A DNA stretch of 39,222 nucleotides, from the NCBI GenBank assembly GCA_037447655.1, contig JBBHKE010001632.1:1-39222 (forward strand), given 5' to 3'. This DNA comes from Zygnema cylindricum (lineage: Eukaryota > Streptophyta > Zygnematophyceae > Zygnematales > Zygnemataceae). Made by a program: the position numbers and the translations under genes. Under the pieces are notes generated by a model. It saw only the letters and a list, made by a program, of their open reading frames with translations, was not told the DNA's origin and did not search any database. This document shows, one piece after another, positions 19,801 to 28,600 of this stretch (positions are counted from its first letter, which is position 1; the number at the start of each line of letters is the position of its first letter).

Positions 19801-21319
19801 CTCTCTGTCTCTTTCTCTCTCTCTCTCTCTATCTCTCTCTCTCCCCCTTCCCCTCCTTCCCTCTCTCTCTATCTCTCTCTCATGTCGGTAATGTGTCTCA
19901 TATATCACATATATATGTCTCATCTCTTTTCCTCATCCTCCATCCTGATCTCCTCCTCCTGTCATCATCCTCATCCTCATCCTCAATCCTCCTCATCTCC
20001 TCTAAAATCCTCATCCTCCTAATAATCATCTTCATCCTCATCTCATATCATCATCCATCATAAAAATATCATCATCATCATCTTTTATAGTCAGTCAGAT
20101 CATCATCTTCATCATCTCTGCCTGTCCCTCCCTCCTTCCCTCCTCCTCCCTCCCCCCCCCCATCTCCTATCGGCGGCCTCCGTACTAGAAGGCGGCCAAT
20201 GGGGGGCCATCGCCAGTCCTCTCTTTATTACTGGAGCGCTTCTCTTCCTTAGTGGGATTCCATTGTTGGAGGTCAGCGGTTAAGAAGCATATGGTTCTTG
20301 ACTTGCGGTTCTTAAAGGGGGAGGGGGAGGGGGAGAGGGGGAGAGGGTACACATCACCTCGCTGTTCGAGTTAATAACTTTAATTGGAGTGGGTGTTTCT
20401 TTTTTTACCCAGATTCTTAAATCGGTGTTAAACACATTGTATTTAGTTAAGTGGCCCAAATGCCACATTAACACACATAGTTAAGAAATACATAATTTAA
20501 TACACAATAGTGATACATAATTTAATGCAGTATTTAGTGTGGTTAAACCAAAATTTTGGTGTGTTTTGGATAAATTGCGGTACTCGGATATTTAACTATT
20601 TTACAAACTGAAAAAAAAAATGTAATGCGGAACGTAAAACATATGCACAGCTAGTATATTTTCGATTTTTTTTTTGAAATGGTTGTTTTTGTTTGTGTTT
20701 TGGTTTTTTTTTTTTCTGTCTTGACAGAAATTTACGGTCGGTCGGACTACCAGAATAAAAAGTTCTAATGAGTATGGGAAAAAAAAACAAAGTTAAAACA
20801 AAAGAAAACTAAAAAAACTAAAGAAAAAAACATATGAAAAAACTGCAAATGAGAACAAGAAGACGTAAAAAAATCAAAACGAAAAACAAGACATGAAAAA
20901 GAAACAAAGAAAAAAAACAAATGAAAAATCAAATTGAATTAATTCAAATCGAATAAGTGGCTTTGACTCCCCTCCGTCGCTCCCTCCCTCCCTCTCTCTC
21001 TCACTCTCTCTCTCTTCGCCCTAGTCTCTCTCTCTCTCCCCCTCCCCTCCTTCCCCTCCCCCTCCCTCTCCCTCTCGTCTTTCTTAGAACTTATGTGGCT
21101 TTTTTTTGTTTCCTTCTCATTCTAACTTGTTAAAAAAAGAAACTCTTTCCATCTCCCTCTCCCTCTTTTTTGTGTTTTGTTGTATGCAGTCCTCTCATTC
21201 CTCTCCCTCCACCCCTCTATTCGAGTCTCCCATATTTTGTAAAACTCCTTTTCTTCTTTGAATGGCCGATTTACTCCACGGTTCAAAACTCCGAGGGTGA
21301 GGTTATACCCAATGAATAG
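16091..21319 (+). CDS. DUF1295 family membrane protein (steroid 5-alpha-reductase-like), nine exons
   Basis: Inferred exons: 16091-16141, 16886-16955, 17655-17722, 18011-18072, 18572-18653, 19368-19601, 20095-20271, 20728-20771 and 21190-21319, about 305 residues. All junctions are GT-AG and phase-consistent. The ATG has a full GCCGCCATGG context. Family blocks in order: DFAGGTNFV (about 38-46), WGEDKRFD (87-94), AVWVWVCSLPVT (112-123), DQQKLNFKNS (155-164), WSRHPNYFGE (180-189), SVLEGGQWGAI (about 217-227), SGIPLLE (242-248), PLIPLPPPLY (264-273). Several segments are hydrophobic enough to span the membrane. The family is related to NADPH-dependent steroid reductases; the substrate in plants is not established to my knowledge. 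Odd: the conserved LLWWG segment after NYFGE is missing, the start of exon 7 reads as microsatellite, and a few residues before exon 8 are absent. The gene may be damaged, misassembled, or use an exon I missed. Confidence 0.85.
16142..16885 (+). other. Intron 1 of the DUF1295 gene
   Basis: It begins GTAAGT and ends TTTTGCAG and is AT-rich, with a T30 run at 16777-16806. I see no further feature. Confidence 0.8.
16928..17281 (+). repeat. Diverged tandem repeats carrying AG|GT junctions, exon 2 end and intron 2
   Basis: The end of exon 2 with its splice site (16928-16960) recurs at 17018-17050 and 17100-17130. Further units then follow at a period of about 51 bp. AG|GT junctions lie at 16955/16956, 17127/17128, 17178/17179, 17229/17230 and 17279/17280; the copy at 17045 has lost the GT. 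The last three share GTGAGGTT after a T-rich tract. They look like combined acceptor and donor sites. Confidence 0.75.
17828..18010 (+). repeat. Duplicated 3' splice region in intron 3
   Basis: The functional acceptor region (17974-18010: GGTACTAAATAAATGATTT, T-rich tract, CAG) has a diverged upstream copy at 17833-17867 (GGTAGTAGATAAATAATTT, T-rich tract, CAG). Partial copies of the GGTACT block stand at 17885 and 17917. The TACTAA-like word resembles a branch point. Confidence 0.6.
18300..18571 (+). repeat. CT/CCCT microsatellite ending at the exon 5 acceptor
   Basis: About 270 nt of almost pure pyrimidine run straight into the acceptor CCCCAG of exon 5. Long open frames on both strands here (Ser/Leu/Pro or Arg/Glu/Gly repeats) are products of the repeat and are not genes. 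Confidence 0.9.
19196..19318 (+). repeat. CT-rich tract upstream of exon 6
   Basis: A TCTC/CTCTT-rich tract in the last part of intron 5, about 50 nt before the exon 6 acceptor at 19367. Confidence 0.85.
19791..20160 (+). repeat. CT, CATCCT and poly-C tract in intron 6
   Basis: A CT microsatellite (19791-19880), a CATCCT/ATC-rich block (19915-20100) and a C-rich tract (20115-20160) lead directly into the recognisable part of exon 7. The true exon 7 acceptor is hidden here. I used CAG at 20092-20094, the only nearby site I found that fits the phase. Confidence 0.75.
20967..21080 (+). repeat. CT-rich microsatellite in intron 8
   Basis: CTCC/CTCT repeats upstream of the exon 9 acceptor at 21189. 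There is no coding content. Confidence 0.85.
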
Positions 21320-21782
21320 TTTAATTTTTATGTTTAAAAATTAAATAATTTTGGTTAAAAAGTGATATACATAGATACATTTATTTATGGTTAAGTAGTT
21401 GTAAAATTACGTTTTTATTTGGTAAAAAACTGGTATAAATACATGTGTTTTTGGTAAAAACGTGGCATAAAAACGTTTTATTTTTGGCAAAAAAGTGGTT
21501 TAGTTTTGTTTTTTTTTCTAGTAAAGTTTTAGAGTTTCTTTAATCTTTAGGCAAATTGTCTATTCAGTTGATGATATATATTTTAGTTTTTTCCTTTTTT
21601 TTTTTTTGCTTTTACTTTTTTTTTTTAATCTTTAGTCGTACTTTTATGTATATCGTTTCTTTAGTCAATTTTGTGTTGTTTTGACCCCATTTATTTAAAA
21701 TCATTTTATTTTATAATCCATTTCTAAACTTCAAATTTAGGGGTTACACCGTACAAACCATTTCTAAAATAAAATTGTAAAC

Positions 21783-21825
<43 letters not shown>

Positions 21826-22485
21826 TTGTTGCTGTTGTGGGATGAACAGATAAGGTAGATTGAAAAAGGGCTGTGTTGACAGAAATTTTGGGGAAAAAAA
21901 ATTGTTTTTTTTCTTTTCTTTTCTTTCAATCTTTTTTTCATTTTTTTTCGACCATTCTTTTTCCGTTTTCCTATTTTTCATTTTGTTTAGTTTTTTTTTT
22001 TGTTTATTTTTTTTTTCTCTCTTGGGCAAAGTTCTGGTACAATTTTTTTTTTTTTGAACGAACGATTTTAGGCCCTTTTTTGTATCATATTTTTTTTTTC
22101 AATAAAACAAAACATGTGGCCCATATGAAAGATATGAAATGTTTTTTATATTTACTTTTGTCATGAATGGAAAAAAAGGAAAAAAATATCACACCCGTGT
22201 TATTAATTTATACAAGGTGGGTTTAAAAAATAATTTATTACAACTTTATTACTATTGTTGTAAATGATATATGGGAAATTGACTGTATTTTTATTTATTT
22301 ATTATTTACTTTTTTTCATTCCTTAACTTTTATTATTCCTACCGCTTAAATTTTCCACCTGCTATTCCCCCCCCCCCCCCCCCCCTTTTTTCTTTTTGCA
22401 AGTTGTTCTGAAAAGGTTAAGGGGCGAGAAAAGAAAAAAAAATGCACATATGCAGTCAAAATAATAATTTTAATTTTAATTTATA

Positions 22486-22582
<97 letters not shown>

Positions 22583-22801
22583 CATCATCGGATGGAGATC
22601 CAACAAAGCCTCGATACTGGGAACCATAATTTTTAAAACTCCTTCGAGCGGCCTCTCTAGCTAGGGGACTTTTTTTTTTTCTTAGGCAAAATCTATTGGT
22701 GAGGGTTGAAGTCGTATACGAATATCACAAGCCACCAATCACTATCTCACTTCACCCAGGACCGGGAGAGACTCTCCCCATTTGGTTTTGGTGACGTCTA
22801 T
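21320..22801. other. Low-complexity region downstream of the DUF1295 gene
   Basis: AT-rich sequence containing a T41 run (21784-21824), a C19 run (22367-22385) and an (AT)n tract (about 22491-22579). The 3' UTR of the DUF1295 gene should begin here. I see no gene. Confidence 0.7.
22491..22579. repeat. (AT)n microsatellite
   Basis: About 89 bp of uninterrupted AT dinucleotides. Confidence 0.98.
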
Positions 22802-22803
22802 TA

Positions 22804-22997
22804 CACCGTGGATCGCTATTAGTGTTACTAACGCTAATTTGGTTGCAACTTTTTTTTACCAAAAATCACAAAATAGAGTTAATTATTTTAGGATGTGGGG
22901 TACAATATGCCAGGTCTCCTTGCACTAAATTAGTATTATTAATTCTAATTTCGCATTAACACTAATAAATCTTTAATGCTAATAACGATGAGCGGTG
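22804..22997. mobile_element. TA-flanked inverted-repeat element, copy 2, 194 bp
   Basis: It opens CACCGTGGATCGCTATTAGTG and closes with a diverged inverse ending GAGCGGTG. TA flanks it on both sides (22802-22803, 22998-22999). The interior differs from copies 3-5, so it belongs to another subfamily or is heavily diverged. Confidence 0.7.
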
Positions 22998-23300
22998 TAC
23001 CATGAGACAATGTGAGAAGACCATAAAGCTTGGGAGAACATAAAAGGACAAAATTTTCCTAGAGTGACGTCCATGGTATTGGAAAAAATGGGGGATAAAG
23101 GGAAGACGAAAATAGCAGGATAAATTAAAAAGCACGATGGTAACCCATCTGAGTCAAGGGGTAAAACGATGAGCGGTGTTCCATGAGACAATGTGAGAAG
23201 ACCATAAAGCTTGGGAGGACATAAAAGGGCAAAAAGTTTTCCTAGAGTGGCGTCCATGGTATTGGAAAAAATGGGGGATAAAAGGAAAGGAAGGGAAGGG
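22986..23300. repeat. Tandem duplication, period 181 bp, including a MITE end
   Basis: Unit 1 starts at 22986 (CGATGAGCGGTGT) and unit 2 at 23167 with the same words, then CATGAGACAATGTGAGAAG. Both hold TGGCGTCCATGGTATTGG-like sequence. The unit begins inside the right end of the MITE at 22804-22997, so the duplication happened after that insertion. On the minus strand part of it matches the LINE 3' region at 24.5 kb. Confidence 0.8.
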
Positions 23301-23358
23301 CAACTTATACCAAAGTCAAGTACAACTATTAAGATGTAGGGATATAGTATGAGACGAG

Positions 23359-24550
23359 GTGATCCAAGTCATAAGTCCCGACGATATTATAAAACCTTTA
23401 ATTCTTTGCAATTTCTTTCTTGTTTTTAGTGTTTTTAGTGTTGATACGAAATCCGTTGCGCGTGTCCAGGAATCAATTTCCGATGGGGTTGTCGCCGCCA
23501 TTAAATCTGAGATTCTTGAAGCGTTTCCATCTGATTCTTCGCGTGCCCGTTTTCTCTCTGGTGGTGGACCGGGATCTGGGGCTTGGCTATCCACTACACC
23601 CATTTTATCCACTCTCCTATTCGCACCTGCTCAATTCACCACCTCCCTCCGGCTTCGCCTTGGTTTCCCTCATCCTCCTTTACTTGGCTGTCTAGTTTGT
23701 TCTTGTGGTCATGTCTTAGAGCCCGATGGCATCCATTTGCTTCGTTGCTCCCATGGGGAAGATTTGATCTAGGCGCATGACACTATTCGCGACGCCATTG
23801 CGACTATCGCTTCGGAGGGTGGCTTTTCTGTGCGTCATGAAGTTTCTCACATTATTCCCTCGCGCCGGATCGATGTTGGTTTGCTCGATGTTGCCCGTCG
23901 CATCTTTGGTGACGTTGTTTTGGCGAACCTTACATCGGCTATAGTCGTTGATCAGCTCGACATGTTGGGGTGGCAGCCCGTGATGCTGCTAAGGCGAAGG
24001 AGAGTCATTATGCACACCGAGACCCTATGGATGACTTTATTCCGATGGAGGTCGAGATCTTTGGTTGTTTGAGTGTTGCAATGGAGGAGTTTCTCCGTAT
24101 TTGTGCCCGGCGCTCTTTCGAGCGACGAGGACTTGGGCGCCCTTCTCTTTTGGTTCTTACTTCTTTTTATCATCAACGTTTATCTGTGGCTTTACAGCGA
24201 GTACAAGTTTCTATCCTCCTTCAATCTATTGCGGTTATGGATCGTCGACGTGTTCCGGAACTCCCTCAACGTGCTCCCTCGGGCTTGGGAGACTTACGAG
24301 GCTGCTATTTGTAGATGTTTAATTGTGTTGGGGTTGGGGTTGTAGTGTTGGTTTAAGTGAGTCGTTGTATTTTTCATTTTTCGGTTCGGGTGCTTTTGTT
24401 TCACGCGTTGCTTTTCTTTATTTTATTTTGCCTTGCTTGTAAATTTTCAGTTTTGGCCATGCCACCCCATTTGTACCTCTAAACTCAGATGGTTTACCAT
24501 CGCGCTTTTTAATTCAATCTGGCTATTTTAGTTTTTCGCATTTGGTATTT
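23359..24550 (+). mobile_element. 5'-truncated LINE-like (non-LTR) retrotransposon remnant
   Basis: A C-terminal fragment of a non-LTR retrotransposon ORF is followed by a presumed 3' UTR. The UTR block at about 24466-24545 (CTCAGATGGTTTACCATCGC and neighbours) recurs inverted at about 23095-23170. 5' truncation is the usual state of LINE copies. No poly-A tail or target duplication was identified. Confidence 0.65.
23410..24345 (+). pseudogene. C-terminal part of a LINE-type polyprotein
   Basis: The readable order is GGGPGSGAWLSTTP, then LRLRLGFPHPPL, a zinc-like motif CLVCSCGHVLEPDGIHLLRC followed by H, DTIRDAIATIASEGGFSVRHE and SRRIDVGLLDV. After a frameshift near 23970 comes AKAKESHYAHRDPMDDFIP with FGCLSVAMEEFLR. 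This arrangement occurs C-terminal to the RT in plant non-LTR elements annotated as RT-like proteins. A TAG at 23768-23770 and the frameshift inactivate it. The RT core itself is missing. The family identification comes from memory of the pattern. Confidence 0.7.
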
Positions 24551-24793
24551 GACATTAAATATAATTAGGTTTTTGAAATGCAATGGCATAGACGTTCAAT
24601 ATGTTTTTGTCATATTTGTATATCGCTCTTAATTTTCTTTAAGCAAGAAATACACGATCTTATCCCATAACATTGGAACAAATGGGAATTTTGACATTGC
24701 TGAATTTTTTATATTTTGACAAATATGCTTTTGTGTATATATATACTCGTTTTTAGTTAGAGAAAAGTAAAAAAAACATGGAAACAAGACATG

Positions 24794-24871
<78 letters not shown>

Positions 24872-25668
24872 TTAAACAAAAAAACAAAAACATCTAAACA
24901 TAAAAAAAAAAAAACAACAACAAAAAAATAATCTTATGTTGTCTATAACATAGAATGAGTCGTAAATTTGAAATTGACCAGAAACAAACAAACAAACAAA
25001 CAGAAAAAAAAAAAAAAAAAGAACTAGAGGAAACAAAACACACCGTGAAAAAAATATTATAATAGAAATTTTCACAATTGTATAATTTTATTTCCTTTTC
25101 ATACTCTCTAATTTTCCTTATCTCTAGTTTCGGAATATGCAATCTACACTATATTTCCCTTCCTTTCAATGGTCTTGAAACTCTTTTGAATTTTGTTTTC
25201 ATTTTTGCTTTTGAATTTTGAAAAGCAAAAAATACAAAATACATCTAAATCTTAAGCATAAAAATTAATAACCATGACTTTAAACTAAGAAAACTAAACT
25301 AAACTCCAAAAAAAATGTAAAGTTTTAAACTAAAATAATGCAACTTTAATCTAGAATAAATCCAAATAGGTTTAATAAAATAGGTTTAAATATTCTAGCG
25401 TTAGTAACTTTAAAAAGTAAAATACCATCCATTAAGATTAATAACCACAAAACAACAAAAAAAAAAGAGTTAAAAAGAAAAAAGCAGGACCTTTCCTACG
25501 ACTCTTTTCCTCCTCCTTTCCATTCCAATTCCAATCTCTTACAATAGACGTACCACGCTTGCCCTCCTTTACTTCTCTCCTTCCACCCCTTTACCAATCC
25601 CCTATCCCTCTCCTACCACCGCCTTACCAGTCAATCCCTCTCCTCCCACTTTTTTACCACTTTCCACT
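24551..25668. other. AT-rich intergenic stretch
   Basis: It contains an (AT)n tract at 24796-24866, (CAAA)n near 24985-25000 and T/A-rich sequence, then a CT-rich block from about 25500. The 3' UTR of the minus-strand WAV3-like gene should lie in its right part. I see no gene. Confidence 0.7.
24796..24866. repeat. (AT)n microsatellite
   Basis: About 70 bp of AT dinucleotides. Confidence 0.97.
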
Positions 25669-28600
25669 CTACTTCTTCTTCCTTCCCAAAACATTTCTAG
25701 GCGATTGTCTTTTCATCTCCGGATTAAGAAGAGGAGATCTTGCGGGAGATTTCCTACCACTCATTTGATTCCCTCCTCCTCCTCCTCCTCCCCTTGCTGA
25801 TTTTAAAGACAAAGGAGAAGGCCTAGGACCTCTCAAACTACTTGCCCCTACCACTCTCTTCTCTAAACGTACACCATTCGCAGCCCTCAGCAAATTTATA
25901 CGCTCTATCTCCCTATCCCTCTGCCTCATCCTCTCCCTCTCCTTTTCCCTCTCCCTCTCCTTTTCCCGCTCCCTCTCTCTCTCCTTCCCACTCGTTTGTG
26001 AACCAAAAACGGGGGAGAGAGGAGGAGAGGCGAGGTCCACAAAAACGGAAAGCATTTCTTTTTTTACAAAGGGCATGGGACGGAAGGGAAGCATTAACTC
26101 TCCGATTCCACTCGCTCGAGAGAGAGAGAGCATGTTGACGATGGAGGGAGTCTGGAAAAGAAAGACAAATACAATTCACAAAAATGAGAGGCAGAGAGAG
26201 AGGGAGAGGGAGAGGGAGAGGGAGAGGGAGCGGAGAGAAAGAGAAAGCGAGACCAAGAGGAAGAACAAGAGCGAAAGATATAATTTATCTATATTTATTT
26301 CTTATTTATTGTTTGTTTTGGTTTTCCTACTTATTGTTTCATACATACAATCATTCATTCATTTATTTGTTAATTCATTTGTTTATTCATTTGTTTATTT
26401 TGTTAAGTTCTTAGTTTCTTACCTGATATCCTCTACTAAATGTCTCCACATCGTCTCCTCTCGCAGAAGCTCTCTCCCTCGAATGACTACTTTGAGAAGA
26501 AAGCAAAAACGCTCTTCCGGCTTTTTCGTACAAACTTTGGTTCGCGAGTCTCGACTCCATTTCTTTCAATTCGACCGAAAGAGCGTTCGAAAGTTCGTCT
26601 CCGGTTTTCGCCGAATGGGAAGACTCGATCGTTTCTCGGGCAGCTTGCAAAGTTTTTAGCGCGCCCGAAAGGTCGCCTCGCTCGGCGAGTTCGCTCGCCT
26701 GGAATAAGAAAATGAATGAGGTTAACGATTTGAGGGAGGGAGGGAGGGAGGGAGGGAGGGGGAAGGGAGGGAAGGAGGAGAGGGGAAAATAATAGTCAAT
26801 GAAGCGAGGGAAGGAAAATAATAACTGATTAAATGAGGGAGGAAGGGATAAGAATAGTCAATTCGGGTAGGATGGACGAAGGAAGGAGGGAATGTAATTA
26901 GATTAAGGATGAAGGGAGGGATAATATAAACAAAAATGAGAATTGACGAATAAATGAATGAATATATAAGTAAAATGTACGGACAGAAAATCGCAAACAA
27001 AGAAACAAAGAATGAATAGAGAGGGAAGAGAGAGCGAGTAGTTTTCTTTTCTTCTTTTTACCTGAGTGATAGAAACGGCAACTCTCAACCGATTCCGTTG
27101 CCGATCCACATGGAGAGAGCCTCCCGATTCCACTATTTTGTCTTTTTCCGGTCGGGCAACAGTTAACTCTTCCGCCGGGGTTCGAACCACGGTTTGAAAA
27201 AGGGGTTTGCTCAAAAAAGAACATCTTGCCCGCAAAACTTTTTCGCTGACCGAAACCTCGGCCGCCTCGATTTCTTCTTGAGTCTGTACGATAAATGAAT
27301 AAACAGAAAAAAAAAAGTAATTAGGTGAATAGATAAATTTGTAAATACAAAGATAAACACAATAGATAAATAGACGAATAGATAAATAGATAAGCAAATA
27401 TATAAATAAATAAAATAGACAAATTGATACGAGATAGATTAAATAGAGGAAAAAATTAAATTAACTAAATAGATTAAGCCGAATGAATGGATGGGTAGAT
27501 AAGTACATAAAGGGAGAGGTGCACGACTGAATAAAAATAGATTTAACCATGCAAGTAATTAAACAGATCAAATGGGTAAAGAGCTGGGGCAAAAAAACAA
27601 ATGTAAACAAGTAGTTCGGTAAATGAGTAAATAAATAGCAGATAAATACATACAAGAGAGAGAAAACGCTGGCAAGTTAAAGCATAATTAAGAAAAAAAA
27701 CTGGTAAAAGCAAACATATTTTCTAGGCAGTTAATAACCAACACAATATCAAAGCCAAAAAATGCTAAAAATTTGCCAAAATAGATAAAAAAACAAAAAC
27801 ACAAAACACAAAACACAAAACATAAAAAAAAAGTACCTCGAAAGCCGGTAACCACACTTCAAGCAAAATATTCCTCTCCTCTTCCGCATACAAATCCCCG
27901 AGTCTCACCATCCCCTCGTGTCCCTCCGGCCCGAGGTGGTGCTCGTAGCTCCCGGAGTGCACCTGGGCCACCTTCACTCCTCGTGCACCCCCCACAAAGG
28001 ACACCTTGGCATCTTGCACCACTACAGACAAAAGACCGCCGATGCACTGCGCAAACGCGTCCTGTAGCACCGGAAGAATACAAAACGACAAAATTCAAAA
28101 ACGAAAATCGACCAGAACAAAATCAAAGATGGAGAAATAGTAACGGAGAAGATGAAAAAAAAACTGAGAAAAACACTCCCTCTCGCTCTCCCTCTCCCTC
28201 CCTCTCCCTCTCCCTCTCCCTCTATCTCTATCTCCTCCACTCACCTGCACAGTCTCCTCCGTCTCGACGAATGAGAACATGCCACCTGTCTCCTCCGCTA
28301 TGGTGTGCAAGGCGTTCGGGTCGTGGTCGGCGCCGAATCCGAACGTGTGGATGTGAATTTGGCGCGCAGTGAGGCGGCCGCTCGATTTGGATTCGCGCTT
28401 CGGAATGAGCCGCCGATATTGTTCACGTTCCGCTTCGGCGCGCCGGGTGTGACTGCTGTCACGTTACGGTCACGGCATAATTTGGTGTCAGGTACGGAAT
28501 TGGGTAAAAACAAAAATAGTAGGATTCAAGAGAAAAATGACGACCGTGCTCGTGACTGTATGATGCGTTTAAAAGAAAAGGCAAATAAGGAAACAACAAA

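Noticed and set aside
21724-22166. Lys-rich and Phe-rich open frames
   Set aside because: They arise from the T41 run and T-rich sequence.
22979-23257. Minus-strand open frame of 92 codons with an internal repeat
   Set aside because: It comes from the 181-bp tandem duplication and LINE 3' sequence, which is non-coding in the LINE orientation.
25921-26133. Open frame with Lys/Arg/Glu repeats upstream of the last WAV3-like exon
   Set aside because: GA/CT repeat in intron 6. The coding part is taken to start at 25920 after the CAG acceptor.
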